Of a stretch of DNA of 64,000 nucleotides, positions 17,720-26,231 are shown piece after piece. A program made the translations under genes and the position numbers. Within the stretch, counting starts at the first letter, position 1. Every line of letters starts with the position of its first letter. The notes under the pieces were generated by a model that was not told the DNA's origin, did no database searches, and saw only the letters and a list, made by a program, of their open reading frames with translations. The stretch covers positions 248,001-312,000 of the forward strand of contig CAIUGM010000022.1 of NCBI GenBank assembly GCA_903898675.1. Reading direction: 5' to 3'. This DNA is from an uncultured Verrucomicrobiota bacterium (GTDB lineage Bacteria; Verrucomicrobiota; Verrucomicrobiia; Opitutales; Opitutaceae).

Positions 17720-19162
17720 ATGCCCAATACCAACCGCCGCCGCACCAAGATCATCGCCACCCTCGGGCCCGCCACCGAAAGCGAGGAGATGCTCGTCAAG
17801 CTAATCACCGCCGGCGTGGACATCGTCCGCCTCAACATGGCCCACGCCAAGCATGACTGGACCCGGATGATCATCCGCCGCATCCGCGCGGCGTCCAAGG
17901 TCGCCGGGCGCGAGGTCGCGATCATGATGGACATCAAGGGCCCGGAGATCCGCACGGGCGACCTGGAGATCCCCATCGAGCTCAAGGCCGGCGAAATCTT
18001 CGACTTCACCGTCAAGCCCGGCGCCGAGCGCGACCACGCGGAGGAGGTGCGGTCCGTGGACGTCAACTACCGCGACCTCGTCAACGACATCAAGGTCGGC
18101 GACACCGTGCTGGTCGACAGCGGCCTGATCCGGCTCGAGGTGCTCTCCAAGGACCAGGCGCACATCCGCTGCCGGGTGCTGACCCCGGGCTCACTGACCT
18201 CGCGGCGCCACATCAACCTGCCGGGCGTACATGTGAACCTCCCCTCCTTCACCCAGAAGGACAAGGGCGACACGCTGGTCGGCATCGAGGAAGGCATCGA
18301 CTTTGTCGCCCTTTCGTTCGTGCGCGAGGCCTCGGACATCGAGATGCTGCGGTATTTTCTCAAGGAGAACGGCTCCCGCGCGCGGATCGTCGCCAAGATC
18401 GAGGACCAGTCGGCGATCGACAACCTCGACGACATTATTCGCGCGACCGACGCCCTGATGGTGGCGCGCGGCGACCTCGGGATCGAGGTGCCGCTGCAGG
18501 AGCTGCCTGTCATCCAGCGCCGCGCCGTGCGCACCTGCCTTGCCATCGGCCGGCCCGTGATCATCGCGACCCACATGCTCGAGTCGATGATCGGCCAGCC
18601 GATGCCGACCCGCGCCGAGATCACCGACGTCGCCAACGCCGTCTACGAGCAGGCGGACTGCGTGATGCTCTCCGGCGAGACCACCGTCGGCAAATACCCG
18701 CTCGAGTGCGTGCACGTGCTCGACACCATCGCCCGGCGCATCGAGCAGGAACAGGCCGGCGACATTCCGGAGCCGGCCGTGTTCACCAACGAGCGCATGA
18801 AGGTTTTCCGCTCGGCCGTGGTCCTCGCCAACCAGCTGCCCCGCTGCCTGATTCTGGTCTTCACGCGCCACGGCACCAACGCCGCCGGCATCGCCGCGCA
18901 CCGCCCGCCCGTCGCCCCGATCCTGGCGGTCACGGATTCCCTCGAGACCATGCGCCACCTGCGGATGGTCCGCTCGGTCGAGCCGTTCCTGCTCACGCCG
19001 TTCGGCGACCCCGAGGCCACCATCGTCCGCGCCACCACCTCGCTCCTGAAACTCGGCCGCATCCAGCCGGGCGACAAGCTGATCATCGTTTCCGACGTGC
19101 AGGCCCACGAGCGCCGGATCGACAGCATCCAGCTCCGCAACGTCGAGGAACCCACCGCATGA
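17720..19162 (+). CDS. pyk: pyruvate kinase
   Basis: RRRTKIIATLGPATESEEML..AGVDIVRLNMAHA..MMDIKGPEIRTGDL...DALMVARGDLGIEVPL. Confidence 0.95.
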   Translation: MPNTNRRRTKIIATLGPATESEEMLVKLITAGVDIVRLNMAHAKHDWTRMIIRRIRAASKVAGREVAIMMDIKGPEIRTGDLEIPIELKAGEIFDFTVKPGAERDHAEEVRSVDVNYRDLVNDIKVGDTVLVDSGLIRLEVLSKDQAHIRCRVLTPGSLTSRRHINLPGVHVNLPSFTQKDKGDTLVGIEEGIDFVALSFVREASDIEMLRYFLKENGSRARIVAKIEDQSAIDNLDDIIRATDALMVARGDLGIEVPLQELPVIQRRAVRTCLAIGRPVIIATHMLESMIGQPMPTRAEITDVANAVYEQADCVMLSGETTVGKYPLECVHVLDTIARRIEQEQAGDIPEPAVFTNERMKVFRSAVVLANQLPRCLILVFTRHGTNAAGIAAHRPPVAPILAVTDSLETMRHLRMVRSVEPFLLTPFGDPEATIVRATTSLLKLGRIQPGDKLIIVSDVQAHERRIDSIQLRNVEEPTA

Positions 19163-19842
19163 AACGCCTCGCCCTGTTTTTCCTGGCCGCCGCCCTGCCG
19201 GCCCTCGCCGCGAATTTCCTCGCCCCGGACGCGATCGACGTGAAGGCCCTGCTCCCCGCGCCGCCCGCCGCCGACTCCCTCGTTCAGCGCGCCGAGCTGG
19301 AAGTCGTGCTGCACCTCCAGGCCGAGCGGACGCCGGCCCAGGTGGCGCGCGCCAGGCACGTCGAGGACGAGGACGCCTTTGTGTTCGGCGCCGACGTGCT
19401 GGGCGACTGGTTCACGCCGGCCCGACTGCCGAAGGCCGCGGCCTTCTTCGAGGCGGTCGGCGCCGACCTGAAGCCCGTCAGCAGCGTCACCAAGGAACTC
19501 TTCAACCGCCGCCGCCCGCCGTTTCTCGACGCGCGCGTGCAGCCGTGCGTGAAGTTCGCCAACACCGGCTCCTACCCGAGCGGTCACGCCCTGCGCTCCG
19601 CCATCTGGGCGGGATTGCTGACCGCGATTTTCCCCGCCAAGGCGGCCGCATTCCAGGATCGCGCCTTCGAGACCCGGTGGTGCCGGCTGCTCGCCGGCGT
19701 GCACAATCCCACCGATGTCGAGGCCGGCCGGATCCTCGGCGAAGCCGTCGCCCGCGAGCTCCTGAAGAATCCCGCCGTGCAGAAGCAGATTGAAGAGATC
19801 AAGGCGGAAGCAGCGGCGCTGGCCTTGCAGAAGGCCGCCTGA
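19159..19842 (+). CDS. PAP2-family (class A-like) acid phosphatase, secreted
   Basis: ATGA overlap with pyk. MKRLALFFLAAALPALAANF signal peptide; KELFNRRRPP, GSYPSGHALRS, RxxxGVHNPTDVEAG. Confidence 0.85.
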   Translation: MKRLALFFLAAALPALAANFLAPDAIDVKALLPAPPAADSLVQRAELEVVLHLQAERTPAQVARARHVEDEDAFVFGADVLGDWFTPARLPKAAAFFEAVGADLKPVSSVTKELFNRRRPPFLDARVQPCVKFANTGSYPSGHALRSAIWAGLLTAIFPAKAAAFQDRAFETRWCRLLAGVHNPTDVEAGRILGEAVARELLKNPAVQKQIEEIKAEAAALALQKAA

Positions 19843-19869
19843 GATTGCGGGGGAGGCCCCCGCTCCACC

Positions 19870-20106
19870 TCAATCCCCGACCCGCGCGAACCGCGGCATA
19901 CGCTTCCCCGCCACCTCGACCGACTCGACAAACATCGCGGCCGGGCGCACCCACAGCCCGCGCTCGCCGTAGAGCGCCTGATAGACGACCAGCGGTTCCA
20001 GCGTCTCGCTGTGCCGGGCCAGGCCGGTCACGCGGTACTCGTTCCCCTTGTAATGGCGGTACAACCCGGGCGTGGGCCCGGCCGGCAACGGCGGCAAATC
20101 ACTCAT
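19870..20106 (-). CDS. DUF1653 domain protein
   Basis: 78 aa; GLYRHYKGNEYRVTGLARHSETLEPLVVYQALYGERGLWVRPAAMF. Confidence 0.85.
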   Translation of the reverse strand: MSDLPPLPAGPTPGLYRHYKGNEYRVTGLARHSETLEPLVVYQALYGERGLWVRPAAMFVESVEVAGKRMPRFARVGD

Positions 20107-20206
20107 GGGACCAGCACACCACCTCCCCGGCGGGTTGCAAAGCCCCGTTTGACGGCTTAGTTATCCCCCTCACCATTCTCCGCTCCCAGCCATCGCGCCA
20201 CTTTCC

Positions 20207-21607
20207 ATGCCCACCGCCCAACCGCCCATTCCCGTCACTGTTCTCACCGGCTTCCTCGGCGCCGGCAAAACCACGCTGCTCAACCGCATCCTGACCGAGC
20301 AGCACGGCAAGAAGATCGCCGTCATCGAGAACGAGTTCGGCGAGGTCGGCGTCGACAACCAGCTCGTCATCCAGAGCGACGAGGAGATCTTCGAGATGAA
20401 CAACGGCTGCATCTGCTGCACCGTGCGCGGCGACCTGCTCCGCATCCTCGGCCGGCTGATGAAGCGCAAGGACCGGCTCGACGCCATCCTGATCGAGACC
20501 ACCGGCCTGGCCAATCCCGCACCCGTGGCCCAGACCTTCTTCACCGACCCGGAGATGAAGGAGCAATTCCGGCTCGATGCCATCGTCACCCTCGTCGACG
20601 CCAAGCACATCCTCCTGCACCTCGGGGACTCGCCCGAGGCCATCAAGCAGATCGGCTTTGCGGATGTCATTTTGCTCAACAAGACCGACCTCGTCACGCC
20701 GGCCGAACTCGACGCCCTCGAGAAACGCATCAAGTCCATCAATGCCGTCGCCAAGGTTCACCGCACCACGAACGCGAGCCTCCCGCTCGACCAGGTCATC
20801 AACATCGGCGGCTTCACGCTGGAGCGCGCCGTCGAGGTCGACCCGCAGTTTCTCGAGACGGAATATCCCTTCGAATGGGCGGGCGCCTATGACCTGCAAC
20901 CCGGCACCTACGAACTGGCCATCGGCCACGCGCACGGCGAAGACCATGATCACGACCATGACCATGAGTGCGGCGAGGACTGCGGCCACAATCACAACGA
21001 GCTCGATGTCGTGCTCCTGCCGCTGAAGAGCCTCGCGACCGCCGACCTCGACGCGGCCCGCGACGCCACCGTGCTCACCTTTTCCGAGTGGGAGAAAATC
21101 ACCCCGCCGGGCGAGACCATCGAGCCGGGCGGCACGCTCCACAAATTGAAGCTGAAGGACGAACACGGTCGTTTCCCCGTGAAGATCTCGACGCCGGGTC
21201 ACTACCTGCTCGTCACCGGCCACGATGTCCCGACGCACCTGCACGCCCCGGGCGGCGAGGTCGTGCGCTATGTCTGGGACCAGGGTTTCCGCCACGAGCA
21301 CACCCACGACGGCGATGTGTCCTCCGTCGGCATCAGCGTCGCCGGCGAACTCGACGGCAAGAAGCTGAACGCCTGGATCAGCGAGCTGCTGCAGGTCAAG
21401 GGCGGCGACATCTTCCGGATGAAGGGCGTGCTGGTGGTGAAGGGCACGAACAAGCGCCTCGTGTTCCAGGGCGTGCACATGCTCTTCGACGCCAAGTTCG
21501 ACCGCGAGTGGGGCAACGACCCGCGCACGAACACCCTCGTCTTCATCGGCAAGAACCTCGACCGCGCCGTGCTGACCGAAGGGTTCAAGCAGTGCCTCGT
21601 GGCTTAA
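20207..21607 (+). CDS. CobW/COG0523-family GTPase (putative zinc metallochaperone)
   Basis: [33 protein letters not shown] (CxCC), His-rich [22 protein letters not shown]. Confidence 0.92.
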   Translation: MPTAQPPIPVTVLTGFLGAGKTTLLNRILTEQHGKKIAVIENEFGEVGVDNQLVIQSDEEIFEMNNGCICCTVRGDLLRILGRLMKRKDRLDAILIETTGLANPAPVAQTFFTDPEMKEQFRLDAIVTLVDAKHILLHLGDSPEAIKQIGFADVILLNKTDLVTPAELDALEKRIKSINAVAKVHRTTNASLPLDQVINIGGFTLERAVEVDPQFLETEYPFEWAGAYDLQPGTYELAIGHAHGEDHDHDHDHECGEDCGHNHNELDVVLLPLKSLATADLDAARDATVLTFSEWEKITPPGETIEPGGTLHKLKLKDEHGRFPVKISTPGHYLLVTGHDVPTHLHAPGGEVVRYVWDQGFRHEHTHDGDVSSVGISVAGELDGKKLNAWISELLQVKGGDIFRMKGVLVVKGTNKRLVFQGVHMLFDAKFDREWGNDPRTNTLVFIGKNLDRAVLTEGFKQCLVA

Positions 21608-21637
21608 GCCAGGCGATAGTCGGACGCCTTATTTTGC

Positions 21638-21750
21638 GTAGGGGCGCAGGCTCTTGTCGGGCTATAGGCTTGGCGACGGCCGATGCTGCACCCGATGTGC
21701 GCGGCATCCCGTACCAGGGCGCAGCCCTTCGACAAGCTCTGGGCCCCTAC
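21638..21750. repeat. P-family REP-like element (P1)
   Basis: GTAGGGGCGCAGGCTCTTGTCGGGCTATAGGCTTGGCGACGGCCGATGCTGC...CCCTTCGACAAGCTCTGGGCCCCTAC. Confidence 0.75.
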
Positions 21751-21830
21751 TTGCCAAGCTGGACGGCCAACCCTTGCCCGACTCACCGCTTGACCCGGTC
21801 TTGGCACGGCGAGAGCTTGAAACCGCCCGC

Positions 21831-23156
21831 ATGACGCTCCCGCGCCCCACCGTTTTCATCAGTTATGCCTCCGAGGACCGCACGGCGGCCCGGTTGCTGC
21901 GCGATGCGCTCGGGGCGGCCGGGCTCGATGTCTGGTATGATGAAAACGAACTCGGGGGCGGCGATTCCTGGGACCAAAAAATCCGGCGCCAGATCCGCGA
22001 CTGCGACTATTTCATGCCGGTGATTTCCGCGACCACGGAGCGCCGCAAGGAGGGTTACTTCCGCCGCGAATGGCGGCTGGCCGCCGAGCGTACCCTCGAC
22101 ATGGCCGACGACGTCATGTTTCTCCTGCCCGTCACCATCGACGGCACCGGCGAGGCCGGGGCGCGGGTCCCGGAAAAATTCATCACCGTACAGTGGCTCC
22201 GCGTGCCCGGTGGGATCCCGAACCCGGCGCTTGAGACGCTGGCCCGCCGGATTGCCACCGGCGACCATTCCGTGCCGCCGCCGCTGCAAAAACCCGCGCC
22301 GATCGAGCGGCTCCGCCAGACTCCCCCGGTCCTGCCGCCGCCGGTCATCCCGGCCCCGGCCGCACCGGCCCACGACGGTCCGCCCGTCATGCCGCCCTTT
22401 CCCAACAAGGCGGCCAAGGAGAACATGGGACATGGCCTGAAGTACCTGGCCGAGGTCATCTGGTGGATCATCACCGCGGGCTGGCTGCTGCTGAAACGCG
22501 CCCCGAAAAAAGTCCGCGTTCTGGTTTACGTCCTGTTTTGCATCTGGGTTTTTTCCCAGTGCAGCCGGAACAAGGTGGAGATCAACCCGCCCGAACCGAA
22601 CAAACCCGTGTCCAAATCCGACAAGGCCGAGGCGCGCCGCGCCATTCAGGACGCCGCTGACAAGCTGGCCCAAACCGCCAAGGACAACGGCAAGGACTCC
22701 ACCAGCGGCGCCTTCGCCGAACTGGGCTCCAAACTCGCCAAGAACATCGCGGACCAGATCAAGGACACCGACAACATCGACAAGCAGATCGTGGTCGTAC
22801 CCTTTGCCCTCGGCGTGACCAATGACGGGGACGCCAAATTCCTCGGCGCCGTCTTTACCCCGCTCTACGGCCGGCTCGCGGTCGAGCGCGCCGGCGAAAC
22901 CGGCGTCCCCTCCAAGCCGCTGCCTGCCCCCAGCGACAAGGAGCTCGTCGAAGTCGGCCACCGGCTCGACGCCGGCTTCGTGCTCGGCGCCTGGCTCGCG
23001 CGCGACGCCGGCCCCGCCATCCTCACCGTTCGCCTGATCAAGGTGGAGGACGCCTCGGTCGCCTGGTCCGGCCAGTATCCCGTGGCGGGCAGCGACCCGG
23101 CCGGCGTGGCCGAGCAGATCGCCACCGGCGTGCTGACCGCGGTGCCCAAGGGCTGA
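21831..23156 (+). CDS. TIR-domain transmembrane protein with C-terminal FlgO/TolB-N-like domain
   Basis: TVFISYASEDRTAARLLRDALGAAGLDVWYDENELGGGDSWDQKIRRQIRDCDYFMPVIS...GYFRREWRLA; TM segment VRVLVYVLFCIWVFSQCS; C-terminal soluble domain. Confidence 0.85.
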   Translation: MTLPRPTVFISYASEDRTAARLLRDALGAAGLDVWYDENELGGGDSWDQKIRRQIRDCDYFMPVISATTERRKEGYFRREWRLAAERTLDMADDVMFLLPVTIDGTGEAGARVPEKFITVQWLRVPGGIPNPALETLARRIATGDHSVPPPLQKPAPIERLRQTPPVLPPPVIPAPAAPAHDGPPVMPPFPNKAAKENMGHGLKYLAEVIWWIITAGWLLLKRAPKKVRVLVYVLFCIWVFSQCSRNKVEINPPEPNKPVSKSDKAEARRAIQDAADKLAQTAKDNGKDSTSGAFAELGSKLAKNIADQIKDTDNIDKQIVVVPFALGVTNDGDAKFLGAVFTPLYGRLAVERAGETGVPSKPLPAPSDKELVEVGHRLDAGFVLGAWLARDAGPAILTVRLIKVEDASVAWSGQYPVAGSDPAGVAEQIATGVLTAVPKG

Positions 23157-23200
23157 GCGGCAAGGTTGTCTCCGCCGAGCTTTGTGGTGTAGGATCACTC

Positions 23201-24301
23201 ATGAATTTTGCCAAACACTGGGCCGCCAGCCTTGACGACTATGTGATCGACCTCGCCTGGTCGCCGGACGACACGCTGTTGGCCGCGGCCTCCGCCGCCG
23301 GTAGCGTCACGATTTACGACGCCGCGACCGGGACTGTGCAACACACCCTCAAGGGCCACGACGACGGCGCCAATTGCCTCGCGTGGCTGCCGGGTGGCAA
23401 TCAGCGGTCAGCGATCAGCGGTCAGCTTTTGGCCACCGGCGGACAGGATGGATTCGTCCGTCTCTGGGATGCGGCGACCGGGCAGCAAACCGCCGAAATC
23501 AAGCTCGGCTCCGCCTGGGTCGAACACTTGGCATGGATACCAAGTCAGAATAAAGGGCCGGTCACCGACGATCCGGCCTCCCGCCTCCCGCCTCCCGCCT
23601 CCGGCCTGCTCTTCGCCTCCGCCGGCAAGAAACTCGTCGCCCTGAATCCCGACGGCTCGCTCGCCCATACTTTCCCCGACGCCCCCAAGACCATCTCCGC
23701 CCTGGCGCTTTCTCCTTTCTCCCTTCTCCCTTCTCCCTCCTCCCTTCTAGCCGCCGCTTGCTTCGGCGAAGTCGTGATCTGGGACACGGTGAATTTCACC
23801 GCCCGCAAGACGCTCCCCTACGGCAATGCCGTCCTCGCGCTCACGTGGTCGCCCGATGGCCGCTGGCTCGTCGCGGGCTGCCACGACAACGCCGTCCATC
23901 TCTGGGTGCCGGGCGAGGATCTCGAGCTGCACATGAGCGGTTACGAAACGAAGCTGCAGGAGCTGTCGTTCAGCCGTGACTCCAAGTGGCTGGCCACCGG
24001 CGGCGGCCGCGATGCCTGTGTGTGGGACTGCACCGGCGCCGGGCCCGAGGGCCGTGAACCCCTGTTGCTGCCGCACGAGGCCCGCGTCTGCGCCGTGGCC
24101 TTCCAGCGCGAGCACGGGCTGCTCGTCACCGCGGCGACCAACGGCGAGTTCTGCCTCTGGTCCCCGACGCGGAAAAACCCGCTCGTCGCGGAGGTCAAGA
24201 TGCCAGCGGCCGCGACGAAGTTCGCCTGGCGCGCAGATGATTCCCTGCTGGCCGTCGGCACGGAGAAGGGCGCGGTGTTTGTGTTCAAGACCGCGGAGTG
24301 A
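23201..24301 (+). CDS. WD40-repeat protein
   Basis: 366 aa; repeated units such as DDYVIDLAWSPDDTLLAAASAAGSVTIYDAATG and LLATGGQDGFVRLWDAATG. Confidence 0.9.
   Translation: MNFAKHWAASLDDYVIDLAWSPDDTLLAAASAAGSVTIYDAATGTVQHTLKGHDDGANCLAWLPGGNQRSAISGQLLATGGQDGFVRLWDAATGQQTAEIKLGSAWVEHLAWIPSQNKGPVTDDPASRLPPPASGLLFASAGKKLVALNPDGSLAHTFPDAPKTISALALSPFSLLPSPSSLLAAACFGEVVIWDTVNFTARKTLPYGNAVLALTWSPDGRWLVAGCHDNAVHLWVPGEDLELHMSGYETKLQELSFSRDSKWLATGGGRDACVWDCTGAGPEGREPLLLPHEARVCAVAFQREHGLLVTAATNGEFCLWSPTRKNPLVAEVKMPAAATKFAWRADDSLLAVGTEKGAVFVFKTAE
23401..23428. repeat. heptamer array (H4) inside WD40 CDS
   Basis: TCAGCGG TCAGCGA TCAGCGG TCAGCTT. Confidence 0.75.
23573..23607. repeat. heptamer array (H5) inside WD40 CDS
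   Basis: CCGGCCT CCCGCCT CCCGCCT CCCGCCT CCGGCCT. Confidence 0.85.
23708..23749. repeat. heptamer array (H6) inside WD40 CDS
   Basis: CTTTCTC CTTTCTC CCTTCTC CCTTCTC CCTCCTC CCTTCTA. Confidence 0.85.
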
Positions 24302-24348
24302 GGGGTTCGTGTGGCGATGGAAGCGCGGCTCGCGGCCAAACATCAAGA

Positions 24349-24419
24349 CTGTAGCCGGGGTCGCTGACCCCGGAGGTTGTAACCGGCTCGCGGACCGGGG
24401 TCAACGACCCCGGCTACAG
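24349..24419. repeat. B-family palindromic repeat (B1)
   Basis: CTGTAGCCGGGGTCGCTGACCCCGG ... CCGGGGTCAACGACCCCGGCTACAG; each arm is itself a palindrome. Confidence 0.8.
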
Positions 24420-24440
24420 TTTGGGTGCAATCGAACTAAT

Positions 24441-24893
24441 ATGACCGGCAGCGCAAAATTTGCCGTTGCAACAAAAGCGGGAAGACAAAATCTGCGCAGC
24501 GTGCGTCGCAGAATCTCCCTCGGCTGTCTCCTGTTCGCCTGGCTTTGTGCCAACGGCGCGCTCTGGAACGTCGTGCAGGTGGTGGCGTGGGCGAAGATGT
24601 ACCACGACTACGCGCAGATCATGCCGGCGGCCCGGGCCCTGCAGATCACCTTCGATGGCAGCGCGCCGTGCGATCTCTGCCGCCTGTCCCAGTCGGCGGA
24701 GGAGACCGCCAGGCAGCAGCTGCCGCGCGATGCCGCGCTCGGTGGCGGCATGGAAAAGATTTTGTTGGTGGCCGAAAGCCTGCCGGTCGTCGTGGTGACG
24801 GCGCCGGAGTTTGCCTGGCCGGGGGTCGGACCCGACGCCGGCTCGACGCGGAGTGACAAGGTGCCGGTGCCGCCACCGCGCGGCCTGGGCTGA
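24441..24893 (+). CDS. hypothetical membrane-anchored protein with CxxC
   Basis: 150 aa; one TM segment (ISLGCLLFAWLCANGALWNVVQVV), GSAPCDLCRLSQS. Confidence 0.6.
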   Translation: MTGSAKFAVATKAGRQNLRSVRRRISLGCLLFAWLCANGALWNVVQVVAWAKMYHDYAQIMPAARALQITFDGSAPCDLCRLSQSAEETARQQLPRDAALGGGMEKILLVAESLPVVVVTAPEFAWPGVGPDAGSTRSDKVPVPPPRGLG

Positions 24894-24967
24894 GACCGGG
24901 CGTATTCCGCCCGGCCATTTCCGTCCGCGCCCCGCGCGGATCATGCCTCCCGGTTGCGACCGGAGAG

Positions 24968-26020
24968 TTGCGTCTGCTCTTCCGCGCCATGCGCGGCTCA
25001 CTCCTGTTGTTCAGCTTCATTCCCATGCAATCCATTCTCCCCGCTCCCTGCTTCCTTCATTCTTCCCGCCGCGCCCTTCGCGCGGCCGGCTTCGCGCTCC
25101 TCGCGCTTTCCGGCGGCGCCGCCGCCCTCGCCTGCTCTGTCTGCGGCTGCTCGCTCAGCTCCGACTGGGCGGCCCAAGGCTACGCCTCGACGCCCGGCCT
25201 CGACGCCGGCGTCCGCTTTGAATACTTCGAGCAATCCGACCTGCGCAGCGGTACGGGCAGCGTCGACCGCGCAACGCTGACGTTCCCCAACGACAACGAA
25301 ATCCAGCAGCGCACGCTCAACCGCAACACCTGGCTCGACCTGAACCACGTGTTCAACTCCTCGTGGGCGGTCTCGGCCGCGCTGCCGTATCACGACCGCT
25401 TCCACACCACCATCGCCGGGGGCGATACGGAGATCTCCACCTCGCGCGCCCGCGGCCTGGGTGACGTCCGGCTGCTCGCCCGGTATCAGAAATTCACGCC
25501 GGCGCAGAGCTTCGGCTTCCAGTTCGGCCTCAAGCTGCCTACCGGCCGGATCAGCCAGACCTTCGCCGAGGGTCCGCAGGCGGGCGGACTCCTCGACCGC
25601 GGGCTCCAGCTCGGCACGGGCACGACGGACCTGCTCGCGGGCGCCTCGTGGTTCACCCGGCCGACCGTCAACCTGGGCTTGTTTGCGTCGGCGATGCTCG
25701 ACCAGCCGCTCGCGGCGCGTGACAGCTTCCTGCCGTCGACCAGCCTCACCGTCAGCGGCGGCGTGCGCTGGTTGAACGGCAGCCGCTTCACCCCCCAGCT
25801 CCAGCTGAACCTCAAGGCCGAGGGGCGCGAGCACGGCAGCGAGGCCGACACGCCCAACAGCGGCGGCACCATCGCCTACCTCAGCCCCGGCGTCACCGCG
25901 GAACTCGCGCCGCACACCACCAGCTTCGTGTTTGTCCAGCTGCCCGTTTACCAGCACGTCAACGGCCTGCAGCTGGAACCGAAGTGGGTGTTGTCGCTGG
26001 GAGTGCGGGTGAAGCTCTGA
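24968..26020 (+). CDS. outer-membrane beta-barrel-like protein with N-terminal CSVCGCS motif
   Basis: 350 aa; signal region then LACSVCGCSLSSDW; alternating amphipathic strands (FGFQFGLKLPTGR...) to C-terminal LSLGVRVKL. Start uncertain. Confidence 0.7.
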   Translation: MRLLFRAMRGSLLLFSFIPMQSILPAPCFLHSSRRALRAAGFALLALSGGAAALACSVCGCSLSSDWAAQGYASTPGLDAGVRFEYFEQSDLRSGTGSVDRATLTFPNDNEIQQRTLNRNTWLDLNHVFNSSWAVSAALPYHDRFHTTIAGGDTEISTSRARGLGDVRLLARYQKFTPAQSFGFQFGLKLPTGRISQTFAEGPQAGGLLDRGLQLGTGTTDLLAGASWFTRPTVNLGLFASAMLDQPLAARDSFLPSTSLTVSGGVRWLNGSRFTPQLQLNLKAEGREHGSEADTPNSGGTIAYLSPGVTAELAPHTTSFVFVQLPVYQHVNGLQLEPKWVLSLGVRVKL

Positions 26021-26031
26021 CGCGCTGTTCG

Positions 26032-26161
26032 GTAGCTGGGGCGCAGACTTGCCCGTTCGACGGGCTCAGGGCCCAGAGCTTGTCGAGGGTGATGCCGCGC
26101 ACGAAGGGCGCAGCATCGGCCGTCGCCAAGCCTATGGCCCGACAAGAGTCTGCGCCCCTAC
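26032..26161. repeat. P-family REP-like element (P2), opposite orientation to P1
   Basis: Shares GCAGCATCGGCCGTCGCCAAGCCTAT.GCCCGACAAGAG.CTGCGCCCCTA with reverse complement of P1. Confidence 0.75.
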
Positions 26162-26231
26162 CCAATGTGGCTCCGGCCTCTTGGCCAACCACGTTGTCGC
26201 CAGGCTCCAACGCGGCTACGTTTTTAACCGC

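Noticed and set aside
23573-23749. CRISPR-like array
   Set aside because: Units are 7 bp with no unique spacers and no cas genes; not a CRISPR array.
21831-24301. Complete defence island
   Set aside because: Only TIR and WD40 are suggestive. Neighbours (CobW, outer-membrane protein, DUF481) are not defence genes, so it is reported only as a candidate pair.
25037-25064. Possible heptamer array CTCCCCG CTCCCTG CTTCCTT in the outer-membrane protein leader
   Set aside because: Too few and too degenerate units to separate from pyrimidine-rich coding sequence.
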